From Mycolicibacterium chlorophenolicum (GTDB lineage: Bacteria > Actinomycetota > Actinomycetes > Mycobacteriales > Mycobacteriaceae), in assembly GCF_001044235.1 (NCBI RefSeq), contig NZ_JYNL01000009.1:1-64000 (forward strand): a stretch of DNA of 64,000 nt, given 5' to 3'. Numbering within the stretch: position 1 is the first letter of the stretch; each line of letters begins with the position of its first letter. Below are positions 25,537 through 33,883 of this stretch, in pieces. The notes under the pieces were generated by a model. It searched no databases. It saw nothing but the letters and a program-made list of their open reading frames with translations, and was not told the DNA's origin. Position numbers and translations under genes: made by a program.

Positions 25537-27048
25537 GTGGCTGATGTTTTCGCTGATGGCTGGACTCTCCACTTCTACGACTTCCAGCAGCAGTTCGTAT
25601 CGGTGGACGACGTCATTTCAGGCATAGCCGATGTCGAGACCTGGGCGAAGCGCAACGGTGCGCGTGACGGCACCCCGTTCTTTCTTGATCCGTGGGGCCG
25701 GGCGGATGCATTGGTGAACGCCTACTGGCGAGATCCGTTGGTGAGGGGACGGGCAACGGGGACGTTGCGTCGTTACGCCTTGTCGCTGAAGGTGTGGCTA
25801 GATTTCCTGCACGCGATCGGCGTCCGCCGATGGGATGGGGCGTCGCGATCGGATTTGGCTGCGTTTAAGGAGTGGCGGCTGTCGTCCGAGGAGAACCCCC
25901 AGCATGTGAGCGCTAACAGCTTCTGTGTCGATCGCGCGGCGATCCGCAATTTCTACTCATGGGCGGCAGAGCAGCACGGAGTCGAGAATCCCGTCCGAGC
26001 CCGTGCGCTTGCTACGTCTTGGATGGGCGGGGGCCAAGTCGTGTTGGAGAGCACCCCGTCGGGGATGCGCAGGGCCGACGTGAAATGGCTTACTCCACAG
26101 GCATTTCGGTTGTGGCGCAACCTGGGGCTGCGTGGTTTCACAATGGAGGGCGTGCCGCGTCACGATTGGCAGGGAGCGACTGAGGATCGCGACATCGCAT
26201 TCGTGGAGGGTTTGTTCGGGACGGGTTTACGCCTCGGCGAGTGGTCCAGCATGTTAACCATCGAGGTGCCCCAGCCGGGCTCTGAAGGGCTTGGGCGTTC
26301 CCGCGTCGCGTCTCATTGCGCGAAGAATGGGAGCGGGCGAGTGTTCTGGATGCGGCGCCGCGTCGCCCAACAAGTCCACTTCTATCTGCACGAAGGCAGC
26401 CGCAGCGGTGCCATCGCCCGCGCGCAAAGCGCCGGCCGCTATGAACAGATTGCCGATCGATGGTTCGTTGACCGAGTTCGGCGCGATGGGCAACTGGACG
26501 TTATTGATGCGACCGGTTCGAGTCGCACGGTCCGGCTGGACGCACTCGGGCCGTCGACACGAATGAAGTTGTTCCGCCAGGGATCCGATGCCCTGGAACC
26601 GATGTGGCTGTGGCTGAATCACGATGGGACACCTCGCCCAAAACACTCCTGGTACAAGACCTTCGACCGCGCGAACACCAGGGTCGCAAAAGCGCTTGCG
26701 CCAGCGGGAGGTACGCCGCTGTGGTGCCGTCCCCACATGCTGAGGCATTCCTTTGCGCTGCGGTGGTACTGCATCGCCACGTTCGTGGCGTGGCGCCGCA
26801 CCGACATGTTGACCAAGCAGGAACAGCGCGACTTCCGCAACCAACTCGGCGACGTCTGGTTCCTGCTGGCGACACTTCTCGGCCATCGCAGTGCCGAGGT
26901 AACCCGCAGCGTCTACCTGGAGCCGTTTCAGGCGCTGCAGGTGGAGGAGCTCATCGCGCTGATGGATGCCGACGATCGGCAATCACTTGAGCGTCTCGTC
27001 GCAACAGTCGGCGTCGGTGAGCCGCGCGTACTGACGGTCCCCACATGA
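25537..27048 (+). CDS. Tyrosine recombinase, TnpA-like (first of a trio)
   Basis: 503 aa. The N-terminal part has a SAM-like core-binding domain (about 60-145). The catalytic domain shows Arg in FGTGLRLGEWSS (R232), RPHMLRHSFALRW (HxLRH box, about 400), LLGHRSAEVTRS (GH) and the nucleophile Tyr in SVYLEPF (about 465). This is the full set of a site-specific tyrosine recombinase. It starts 93 bases inside the left end of the element. Its stop overlaps the start of the next recombinase by 4 bases (ATGA), as for the whole tnp operon. The role is excision and integration of the element with its partners. Confidence 0.85.
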   Translation: MADVFADGWTLHFYDFQQQFVSVDDVISGIADVETWAKRNGARDGTPFFLDPWGRADALVNAYWRDPLVRGRATGTLRRYALSLKVWLDFLHAIGVRRWDGASRSDLAAFKEWRLSSEENPQHVSANSFCVDRAAIRNFYSWAAEQHGVENPVRARALATSWMGGGQVVLESTPSGMRRADVKWLTPQAFRLWRNLGLRGFTMEGVPRHDWQGATEDRDIAFVEGLFGTGLRLGEWSSMLTIEVPQPGSEGLGRSRVASHCAKNGSGRVFWMRRRVAQQVHFYLHEGSRSGAIARAQSAGRYEQIADRWFVDRVRRDGQLDVIDATGSSRTVRLDALGPSTRMKLFRQGSDALEPMWLWLNHDGTPRPKHSWYKTFDRANTRVAKALAPAGGTPLWCRPHMLRHSFALRWYCIATFVAWRRTDMLTKQEQRDFRNQLGDVWFLLATLLGHRSAEVTRSVYLEPFQALQVEELIALMDADDRQSLERLVATVGVGEPRVLTVPT

Positions 27049-28829
27049 CGGGTCACCTCGCGGCGCAGCCGGATCCGGCGTGGCGACCCGTGCCGCGGCG
27101 ACGCGGGCTGATCGTGACATTCGTCAGCGAGGATGGCACTCAGTCGAAGGACTTCGACTTCGGCGTTCTGCCGGGCACGCACGGAATCCAGCACGATCTT
27201 GCGATCGCATTCGAGGATGCCACCGGTGTGCTGGGCGTATCTAAGCGGTTGAGGGGGGCCGGCGCGCTGTGGCAGTCTGCCCGGCATGCCTGCTGCTGGC
27301 TTGCCCAAAACCGACCAGCACTGCGGGGACTGGCAGATTTGTCCGCCTCGGATGCCCGGCTGCTCGCCTTATCGTGTCGGGTACCCAGCGGCCCTGGCCC
27401 GGCGCCGAGCCTCAAGACACTGCTGCGCTGTAGTCCCGTCGTCTCCGACGACGCACGCCAGGCGTTCGCACGCGTGCGTCACCAGAAGAACGCGGCGGCA
27501 CGACAACCGTATACAGCCGACGAGATGCGCCAAATCACCGTCGTGGCACGGGGAATGGTTCGCCGCGCGCGTAACCGATTGCGGACTAGTTGGGCAATGG
27601 TCGCCGACTATCGTGCGGGACAGTTCGATCACCTCCCCTGCGCAGACCCCGATCGCAGTCTGGCCGAAGTACTCGATCACTGCGCCCGTGAGGGCGATTT
27701 CCCACGGACCGCCTCGGGTGCACGGGCGTACGTGACCCGACGGGCGGTGACCGCCGCCGACGGACGTCGACTCCAATCGTTGCTGCATCTGAGCCCCGGC
27801 GAGGCGTGGGCATTTGGAGTTCTCCTCGCCGCACTGACCGGCCTGAACCTGTCGACGCTGGACTCGCTGCCCGCCCCGCACCGACACGCCAGCAGCCCCG
27901 AAGAACCCGGCATCGTGTTCATCAGCACCGACAAGCCACGCCGTGGGAAACGGTCGGCCATGACGGTGCCGGTGACCGCGCTGCGCACCGAACTGCGGCC
28001 GCTTGGTGGGGAGAATCGGCGCGCCACAGTGGCCAACACGTCGCTGACGACCGCGTACGGGGTCTTCATGTTGCTGCTGGAACTGACCGAACCGGCCCGC
28101 GCGCTGACCGTGTCCGAGCGCGCCTTCATCTACTACAGCGCCCAACCCGACAACGCCGAACGGAAACTCTTCGGCTACGGAATCAGCAGCACCGCCTCCG
28201 GAGTGGCTGCTCGACGGCGGTGGATGGCGCCGTGGCTAACCGGTGATGCCGAGCATGATGAGTTGCTCCTCGGGATCAGTATGGATCGGCTGCGCAAGAC
28301 CTACTTGGAGCAAGTCCGACAACCCACGTCCCACACCCCGGCCACCTTGTCTCGCTATCTCAGTCGCATGGACCCGGTGCGCCACGAAGGATTCCAGATC
28401 GTCGCCGAGGCCCTCGACGAGCAGGTGACCCGAGCGCTGGCCCGACGCTCGATGACGGCGCAACCGGACACTCACGACGACGGATCCGGCCAGGACGCCG
28501 TATTGGGTAACTGCGCCGATTTCGAGCACTCGCCGATCGACGGTCAACGGTGCCGCCAATCGTTCATGGCATGCCTTGACTGCAGCAACGCCCGCGCCTT
28601 CCCCCGCCATCTGCCTGTTCAACTGGTCGTCGCCGACCGGCTCCGCGGCCTGCGCCACGAAATGCCCATCGAGCGATGGATCGCCGATCACGCCGGTCCC
28701 CTCGCGCAACTGGACGACATCTTCGCCGAATACGAGCAGGCCCAGCTGACCGCCGCGCGAACCGAGATCACCGACCGCGATCGTCAGACAGTCACCCTTC
28801 TGCTGGCGGGAAACCTGGAAGCATCGTGA
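27045..28829 (+). CDS. Tyrosine-recombinase-like protein, catalytically divergent (second of a trio)
   Basis: 594 aa, ATGA overlap with the first recombinase and GTGA overlap with the third. The region that should carry the first catalytic Arg reads LTGLNLSTLDSLP, with Asn in place of Arg, so this chain may be a structural or DNA-binding partner. The C-terminal part keeps a recognisable helix-rich layout (SMDRLRKTYLEQVRQ, then TPATLSRYLSRMDP, then ALDEQVTRAL). A cluster with Cys (GNCADF, CRQSFMACLDC) at the end may bind zinc. Such middle integrases occur in actinobacterial four-gene recombinase operons. Confidence 0.75.
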   Translation: MTGHLAAQPDPAWRPVPRRRGLIVTFVSEDGTQSKDFDFGVLPGTHGIQHDLAIAFEDATGVLGVSKRLRGAGALWQSARHACCWLAQNRPALRGLADLSASDARLLALSCRVPSGPGPAPSLKTLLRCSPVVSDDARQAFARVRHQKNAAARQPYTADEMRQITVVARGMVRRARNRLRTSWAMVADYRAGQFDHLPCADPDRSLAEVLDHCAREGDFPRTASGARAYVTRRAVTAADGRRLQSLLHLSPGEAWAFGVLLAALTGLNLSTLDSLPAPHRHASSPEEPGIVFISTDKPRRGKRSAMTVPVTALRTELRPLGGENRRATVANTSLTTAYGVFMLLLELTEPARALTVSERAFIYYSAQPDNAERKLFGYGISSTASGVAARRRWMAPWLTGDAEHDELLLGISMDRLRKTYLEQVRQPTSHTPATLSRYLSRMDPVRHEGFQIVAEALDEQVTRALARRSMTAQPDTHDDGSGQDAVLGNCADFEHSPIDGQRCRQSFMACLDCSNARAFPRHLPVQLVVADRLRGLRHEMPIERWIADHAGPLAQLDDIFAEYEQAQLTAARTEITDRDRQTVTLLLAGNLEAS

Positions 28830-30967
28830 CCAACGCAGCTGAGGTATTCGACGTCGTGGCAGGTGTCCACCTCACCCCCGACACAGAAGTCCTGATCAAC
28901 CGCACCCTTCACATCGACGGGATCCGATGCCTGTTCGGCGACCCGGTGTGGGATCTGTCCGCGGCGATCGAGGACCGCCACAGCGCCGGACAAGCCGTGC
29001 ACTGGGGCGGCTTCCCGACGCCCTTTCGCTACGCCTGCAAGCTGTATTTGTTCGCCTTGCTCAACATCGTCGACGACGCACCCCGCCTTGACAGTTCCCG
29101 ATCGCTCTATCCGCACATCAAGACGATCTTGGGCGAGCTGGTACCGTTGCGACGGTTCACGATCTGGCTGGCGGATAAGGGTGTGAGATCCTTCGACCAA
29201 GTCAGCGCCGAGCACCTCGACGACTATCTGCGCCACGTCACCGAGACCAGCGGTGTTAGCGCCCAATCCAAACGCTCGGCGCTCCAGGCCATCAAGCGTC
29301 TGCACGTGTACCGGGACGCTTTGCCCGCGCAGTGCCGGCTCCCCCCTGGCCCGTTGTGGGGCGGTGCGAGTGCACGTGGCCTCGCCCACTATGAGTCGTC
29401 CTGGGGTAAGCCGAACACGACCCCACGGATTCATCCCGATGTCATGGAGCCGCTGCTCTCGGCGGCGTTGATGGTCACCCGCACGGTTGCTGCCGATCTC
29501 CTTCCCGCGGCGCGCAATCTTCTGGCGATGCGGCACCTCGCCCATCAGATCGCGCCGGACATTCGTCGGGCTCCCACGCGCACGGTGTCGTTGTTCGACA
29601 CCACCAAGGCCCACCTCGAATGCCTGCTTGCGGCGCTGGGCCGCAACGACGCCTCGATACCGGGTATCCGGACGGGCGACACGTCCACTGTCGATCTGAT
29701 GGGGTTGGCCGTGGGTGGCTGGCTCAACTACACCGAACTGAAACGCATGAGGGAGACGTCGGTCCTGCTGGCCGAGTACGGTTTGCCGATCGAGGTGGAC
29801 ATGTTGCGCGCCAACACCTTCAGTCCAATCAGTACTCGCCCCTGGCGTGAAGCCCCCGTCGGTGCGAGTGAACTCGTCGAACTGCTGCGCCACGTGACGA
29901 CGGCCTGTTTCCTCGTGATCGCCTATCTCTCGGGGGTTCGGACCGGCGAGGCACTCAACCTGCGGCGCGGCTGCATCAGCCGGGACTCCAAGCTGGCGTT
30001 GACACTCATGTCCGGCCAGCAGCTGAAGGCAAATGACCGGCGCCGGGACCGATCCCCGGCCACGATCCCGTGGGTCGTGACCGACGAAACCGCCCATGCC
30101 GTCGGCGTTCTTGAGCGGCTTACGGTGAGCGATCTGCTTTTTCCGGCTTTCAACATATGCTCCCAACAGCGATTCCTCTTCGGCGCTACCCGGACCAGAA
30201 CACCTGGCTCCATCAACGCCGACATCACCAGCTTCGTCGAATGGTTCAACCGCGAGGTCGCTCCAGCGGTCAGCCATCCGCCGATCGGCGCCGACCCGGA
30301 GGGCACGATCCAAGTGCCGCGCCTGCGACGCACCCTGGCTTGGCACATCGTGCGGCGGCCCGGCGGAACAATTGCCGGCGCAACGCAATACGGCCACCTG
30401 CACACACAGATGATCCACGGTTATGCCGGCGGAGCCGATTCAGGATTCCTCGACGACATCACCTTCGAACGGTTTCTCCACCGTGCCGAGATCATCCACG
30501 ACGATCACCAACGACTTCAGCGCGGCGAGCACGTCTCCGGTCCGGCCGCCGATGAGTACCGGGACCGCGTTGACCGGGCAAGCGCATTCGCAGGTCTGAC
30601 GGTGAGCACGACGAGTCAGATCAATCAGGCACTATCGAACCCGGACCTGCAGATCCACCACGGCGCGGTCGTGACGTGCGTGTTCCGGCGCGCCACCGCA
30701 GCCTGCCTGAAAACCAGCGACGGCTCCGCTGAACCGTTCTGGAGTCGGTGCCGTCTGGGCTGTGTCAACGCCGCCCGCACCGACCGTGACGCAGCCAACC
30801 TTGCCCAGCATGTCGAAGCGCTGCAACGTGACCTGGCGACCCTCGAACTGCCCGAACCGCTTCGGCAGCGAGTTCAGCTCCGCCTCATCGAGCACCGAAA
30901 TGCCCTCGCAGAACACGAAAGCAGCCGGCCAATGACAGTCCCACATCAGAGCGAGGACGACGAATGA
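28826..30967 (+). CDS. Tyrosine recombinase, TnpB-like (third of a trio)
   Basis: 713 aa from GTG 28826, which overlaps the previous stop. N-terminal 400 residues are helical DNA-binding domains. The catalytic domain has Arg in AYLSGVRTGEALNL (about 372), LRRTLAWHIVRRPGG (about 498) with Arg/His, then TQYGHLHTQM and the nucleophile Tyr in IHGYAGGADS. The C-terminus has CxxxxAxCLK and CRLGCVN, a Cys cluster typical of long TnpB-like recombinases. Its stop overlaps the ATG of the TnpC-like gene. Together with the first recombinase it probably performs strand exchange. Confidence 0.82.
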   Translation: MTNAAEVFDVVAGVHLTPDTEVLINRTLHIDGIRCLFGDPVWDLSAAIEDRHSAGQAVHWGGFPTPFRYACKLYLFALLNIVDDAPRLDSSRSLYPHIKTILGELVPLRRFTIWLADKGVRSFDQVSAEHLDDYLRHVTETSGVSAQSKRSALQAIKRLHVYRDALPAQCRLPPGPLWGGASARGLAHYESSWGKPNTTPRIHPDVMEPLLSAALMVTRTVAADLLPAARNLLAMRHLAHQIAPDIRRAPTRTVSLFDTTKAHLECLLAALGRNDASIPGIRTGDTSTVDLMGLAVGGWLNYTELKRMRETSVLLAEYGLPIEVDMLRANTFSPISTRPWREAPVGASELVELLRHVTTACFLVIAYLSGVRTGEALNLRRGCISRDSKLALTLMSGQQLKANDRRRDRSPATIPWVVTDETAHAVGVLERLTVSDLLFPAFNICSQQRFLFGATRTRTPGSINADITSFVEWFNREVAPAVSHPPIGADPEGTIQVPRLRRTLAWHIVRRPGGTIAGATQYGHLHTQMIHGYAGGADSGFLDDITFERFLHRAEIIHDDHQRLQRGEHVSGPAADEYRDRVDRASAFAGLTVSTTSQINQALSNPDLQIHHGAVVTCVFRRATAACLKTSDGSAEPFWSRCRLGCVNAARTDRDAANLAQHVEALQRDLATLELPEPLRQRVQLRLIEHRNALAEHESSRPMTVPHQSEDDE

Positions 30968-31371
30968 CCATCCTGGGGGATGCGGCCGCACGCAAGGATG
31001 AGGAACGCCAGCAGGTTCAGGACGCGATCAACCGTCTCCGAGATAACAAGGCCGAGCGGAGCAGTGGCGCACGCACGGTGGTGGCGTTGGCTGACGAATC
31101 GGGGATACCACGGCAGCGACTCTACGAACATCATGGCGATCTGGTGAACGAGTTCAAGGTGACCGTCGGGTGCGGACCCGTTACCCCAAATGTCGAGGCG
31201 CTGCGCGGACAACTCGTACAGGCCCAAAAGCACAACCAGGAACTGGTTGCCGAAAATGCTCAACTGCGAGGCAAGATCAAAACGCTGTGCGCGGTGATTA
31301 CCGAACTCACGCACGAAACCTCCGGAGCCAACGTCGTTGTTTCAATGCCACGCAAATACCCACGTCGATGA
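30964..31371 (+). CDS. TnpC-like small coiled-coil protein
   Basis: 135 aa, ATGA overlap with the TnpB-like gene. The N-terminal part has a probable HTH (VVALADESGIPRQRLYEHHG), followed by a coiled coil (VEALRGQLVQAQKHNQELVA, then ENAQLRGKIKTLCAVI). In position, length and layout it matches TnpC of Tn554 and small partners of actinobacterial recombinase trios. It probably sets orientation or efficiency of insertion rather than catalysis. It ends just before a large palindrome. Confidence 0.75.
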   Translation: MTILGDAAARKDEERQQVQDAINRLRDNKAERSSGARTVVALADESGIPRQRLYEHHGDLVNEFKVTVGCGPVTPNVEALRGQLVQAQKHNQELVAENAQLRGKIKTLCAVITELTHETSGANVVVSMPRKYPRR

Positions 31372-31373
31372 CC

Positions 31374-31408
31374 GGGACTATCTCGTTAACCGTTAACGAG
31401 ATCGTCCC
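31374..31408. repeat. Large near-perfect palindrome at the end of the recombinase operon
   Basis: Two 17-base arms around a central C at 31391, with one mismatch. The core arms are ATCTCGTTAAC and GTTAACGAGAT, extended outward by GGGAC and GTCCC. It starts 3 bases after the TnpC-like stop and contains the stop of the converging STAS gene. There is no T-run in either direction that would make it a classic intrinsic terminator. It could end convergent transcription or bind a protein. Confidence 0.7.
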
Positions 31409-31854
31409 CAAAAAAGGATGGTGAGGGCTTCATGGACCGATTCGGCTGTGGGGATCTGACGCGCGGTGTCGCCGATCTGCAGTAGTCGGCTTGCCGCCCG
31501 TCCCGGTACTACGATCCAGGGCGGTGCCGTGGAGGCGTGTCGTCGGCTGATGGCCAGGAGCGTCCGCAGCCCGTCTGCGCCGAGGAACGTGACCGCGGTG
31601 AGGTCGAGGATCAGCGGTGCGTGACGAATGACGGTGCGGCCGCGCGCTTCTTGAAGGAGATCGTAGGCGTTGGACCCGTCGATGTCGCCACGGACGGCCA
31701 CGATGGTGGTGCTGTGTTCGACTCTGCAGACGAAGCGTGCACGGTCGCGGTGTCGCCGTCGAGTGCGTGGTCGTCGGAACGTCATGGTCACGGTGACGAG
31801 GCCGGGAAACTGGGCCACGTCGGCTTGGCCGGCAAGATGCGAGCCTCCCGTCAC
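31393..31854 (-). CDS. STAS-domain protein (anti-sigma-factor antagonist-like)
   Basis: 153 aa from GTG 31854, which overlaps the preceding stop. After a basic N-terminal region, residues 42-145 form a STAS fold (TTIVAVRGDIDGSNAYDLLQ, then APLILDLTAVTFLGADGLRT). The conserved phosphorylatable Ser of SpoIIAA-type proteins is replaced by the GADG turn, so regulation by phosphorylation may be lost. In mycobacteria such proteins counter anti-sigma factors of the SigF group. It lies at the downstream end of the minus-strand stress cargo. Confidence 0.78.
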   Translation of the reverse strand: MTGGSHLAGQADVAQFPGLVTVTMTFRRPRTRRRHRDRARFVCRVEHSTTIVAVRGDIDGSNAYDLLQEARGRTVIRHAPLILDLTAVTFLGADGLRTLLAISRRHASTAPPWIVVPGRAASRLLQIGDTARQIPTAESVHEALTILFWGRSR

Positions 31855-32237
31855 GTAGGTGGCGGGAGGGCGTTTAGAGGGCAGGAGGTCACCGACTTGC
31901 GTGTCTTCTTCACCTTCTTGAGGTCGGTTTTGAGGTCGTTGACCGTGTCGCGGTGCTCGGTGAGGGATTTCTTCACCTTCTTGATGGTCTTCGTCTGTTG
32001 GTCAAGGGATTTGCGCAGCGCGGCTTCGCGGCGCTCGACGGTGCGCAGCACCTTCTGGGCGGCGGCAACACTGGCTGCCGGCGGTGTCGCGGTCTTGGCG
32101 GTGCCGCGGCTTCCGGTCTTTGTGGAGGCCTTCGCCGTGCGAGATCGTGACGGGGAAGCGGACCGCTTCTTGGTCGACGTGGTGGGTGCAGTCTTGCGGC
32201 TGCCAGTGGTCTTTTTGGTGGCGCGTTTGGTGGCCAT
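31851..32237 (-). CDS. Lys-rich histone-like tail plus coiled-coil protein
   Basis: 128 aa. The N-terminal 50 residues are rich in Lys, Thr, Ser and Arg (KRATKKTTGSRKTAPTTSTK), like the disordered tails of mycobacterial nucleoid proteins. Residues about 58-115 form a charged coiled coil (LRTVERREAALRKSLDQQTK, then IKKVKKSLTEHRD). It lacks the HU or Lsr2 fold, so the resemblance is only compositional. It likely binds DNA or RNA. Its stop overlaps the start of the STAS gene, so the two are coupled. Confidence 0.7.
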   Translation of the reverse strand: MATKRATKKTTGSRKTAPTTSTKKRSASPSRSRTAKASTKTGSRGTAKTATPPAASVAAAQKVLRTVERREAALRKSLDQQTKTIKKVKKSLTEHRDTVNDLKTDLKKVKKTRKSVTSCPLNALPPPT

Positions 32238-32258
32238 GTGTGTCCTAACGGAAGGTGA

Positions 32259-32540
32259 TCACTGCTGCGGCGCATTGGGGGTGGTCGTCGCGGGCGGCGG
32301 TGTGATGGGTGGGGTGTCAGGTCGCGGGTTGTCGATGAGGTCGTTCCGGTCGTTGCCGCGGCTGCTGCGGCGCCGGGTGAAGGCTGACACCGAGAGCAGT
32401 GCCCGCGACAGCCGGGTGGGGGCGCCGCCGTTGCGGCGTTGCAGGTAGAGACCCACCTTGGCCAGGGCGAAAGCCACGACTGGCAGTAGCAGCGTGGCCA
32501 GCAGCCAGCGCCGCACTGGTGAACTCAGGAGTGCCAACAT
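32259..32540 (-). CDS. Small membrane protein of the stress cargo
   Basis: 93 aa. A hydrophobic segment at about residues 10-30 (RWLLATLLLPVVAFALAKVG) is followed by a basic stretch and a Pro/Thr-rich C-terminal tail. It has one membrane segment, with the charged tail probably in the cytoplasm. No family recognised. It is flanked by the GlsB-like and the Lys-rich genes. Confidence 0.65.
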   Translation of the reverse strand: MLALLSSPVRRWLLATLLLPVVAFALAKVGLYLQRRNGGAPTRLSRALLSVSAFTRRRSSRGNDRNDLIDNPRPDTPPITPPPATTTPNAPQQ

Positions 32541-32572
32541 GGCGGTTCCTTTCGGGTGGTGCGGCGCGCGGG

Positions 32573-32851
32573 TTAGCGAGTCCGGGTGCCGCGGCGGCCG
32601 GTGATACCGAGGTATCCGGCGATCAGGATGACGGCGAAGATGATTCCGACGAGGAACGGGATGATCTTGAAGCCGCCGTTTTGGTTGGAGTATCCGAGCT
32701 TGTAGGACACCCAGGTGCCCAGGAATGATCCGATCGCGCCGAGTATTACGGTGACGATGACGCCGATGTTCTGTTTGCCGGGCATGACGAGTCGTGCCAG
32801 GGCGCCGACGATGAGTCCGACGACGATGGCGCCGATGATGGTTCCGATCAT
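32573..32851 (-). CDS. GlsB/YeaQ/YmgE-family stress membrane protein
   Basis: 92 aa from the ATG at 32851 with AGGAGA upstream. Three membrane segments with the family pattern: IGTIIGAIVVGLIVGALARL, VIVTVILGAIGSFLGTWVS and IIPFLVGIIFAVILIAGYLG. These are transglycosylase-associated-type proteins, induced by acid and envelope stress in many bacteria. The exact role is unknown. Part of the Asp23 cargo. Confidence 0.88.
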   Translation of the reverse strand: MIGTIIGAIVVGLIVGALARLVMPGKQNIGVIVTVILGAIGSFLGTWVSYKLGYSNQNGGFKIIPFLVGIIFAVILIAGYLGITGRRGTRTR

Positions 32852-32923
32852 GGGTTTCTCCTGTTCTGGTGGGGGCCGCGTGCGCTGAGGATCGCGGCGG
32901 TGAGCGACGGGGGGTGCTGGCGC

Positions 32924-32945
32924 GCCCCGCTGGGGCGGGCGGGGC
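32924..32945 (-). terminator. Possible GC-rich hairpin between CsbD and GlsB genes
   Basis: GCCCCGC and GCGGGGC separated by 8 bases, just downstream of the CsbD-like gene on the minus strand. No T-tract follows. It could be an attenuator or terminator. Confidence 0.3.
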
Positions 32946-32961
32946 AACTCAGCGGTGTGCT

Positions 32962-33198
32962 TTACTCGGCGGCTTTCTGGCGTGCTTCGTGGGTCTTGGC
33001 TTCGCCGCGGGCTGCTTCGGCTTCGGCTTCCTTCTGGGCGACGTCGCGCTGGGCGTCGGCTTTGTCCTGCTGGGCCTTACCCTCCTCGGTCAGGCTGTCG
33101 TTGCCGGTGACCGCGCCGATGGCCTCTTTGGCCTTGCCCTTGACGCCTTCGACGACGCCCTTGATGCCTTCGGCCGGTCCGCTGTTGCTGTCTGCCAT
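32962..33198 (-). CDS. CsbD-like small stress protein
   Basis: 78 aa from ATG 33198. Charged, Ala/Lys/Glu-rich helical protein. EGIKGVVEGVKGKAKEAIGA followed by VTGNDSLTEEGKAQQDKADA is the CsbD family pattern (GxxKExxGxxTGNxxLxxEGK). CsbD proteins are general-stress proteins under SigB-type control in Firmicutes and are common in actinobacterial stress operons. The biochemical role is unknown. The in-frame upstream extension to 33573 is Pro-rich and rejected. Confidence 0.85.
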   Translation of the reverse strand: MADSNSGPAEGIKGVVEGVKGKAKEAIGAVTGNDSLTEEGKAQQDKADAQRDVAQKEAEAEAARGEAKTHEARQKAAE

Positions 33199-33310
33199 GG
33201 GTTCTTGCCCTTCTCGATGGTGTGGTGTGTTGACTTCTCCCGCCCGTGCATGAGCGGGAAACCTGTTGGCACCCAGTGTGTTCTGGGACAACGCTGCTAG
33301 TGAGCGTGGG

Positions 33311-33880
33311 TCATGCGAGTCGGCGGGGGTTGGGTTTGCGGGTGTTGACGTGTAGGCGGGTTTGGACGGCGATGGAGTCGCCGAGCATGCCGACGGTGGT
33401 GGCGGCGATCTCGTCGGCGGCGTGGGCGGCGTGGGCGAGGGTGTCGGTGCCGGCGGCGGTGACGTCGAGGTGGATGCTGGGTTTGCCGCGGTCGATGACG
33501 GCTTTGCCGCTGGCGGATTTGATGGCGGGGCGCTCGCGCAGTTCGGCGGCCGCGGCGTCGGCCAGGGAGCCAAGGTTGGCCGATAGGCAGCCTTCGGAGA
33601 GGTTGCTGTCGGCCAGGGTGAGGTCCCCGGCGCGGCGGGCGGGCCGGTGGGTGGCCAGCCACCGCACCCCGAGCAGGACCAGTAGGACGCCGGCGGCGGT
33701 GACGGCCCAGGGCCACCACGCGGTTTGGGCGGCGAAGGCGAGCCCTGGCGCGGTGAGGTAGACCGGGGTGCCGTCGATCAGGTGGGTGGTCCAGATGATC
33801 ATTGCCGCTCCCAGCACGAGTAGGACGAGGCCGAGGATCAGGGCGGCGAGGCGGTCGATGAACGTGGCGGTGCCGGTCAT
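33311..33880 (-). CDS. AmaP-like membrane anchor for Asp23 proteins
   Basis: 189 aa. Two membrane segments at about residues 10-30 and 58-78 are followed by a cytoplasmic domain with DLTLADSNLSEGCLSANLGS and HLDVTAAGTDTLAHAAHAAD. This fits alkaline-shock response membrane anchors, which hold Asp23-type proteins at the membrane (known in Staphylococcus). Its start follows the stop of the DUF6286-like gene by 3 bases. Part of a tight minus-strand operon. Confidence 0.78.
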   Translation of the reverse strand: MTGTATFIDRLAALILGLVLLVLGAAMIIWTTHLIDGTPVYLTAPGLAFAAQTAWWPWAVTAAGVLLVLLGVRWLATHRPARRAGDLTLADSNLSEGCLSANLGSLADAAAAELRERPAIKSASGKAVIDRGKPSIHLDVTAAGTDTLAHAAHAADEIAATTVGMLGDSIAVQTRLHVNTRKPNPRRLA

Positions 33881-33883
33881 GGT

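Noticed and set aside
28784..30418. 544-aa minus-strand frame opposite the TnpB-like gene
   Set aside because: Antisense to a clear recombinase; composition typical of the opposite strand of high-GC genes.
31374..31408. Intrinsic terminator at the palindrome
   Set aside because: No T-run follows the stem in either direction; kept as a palindrome of unknown role.
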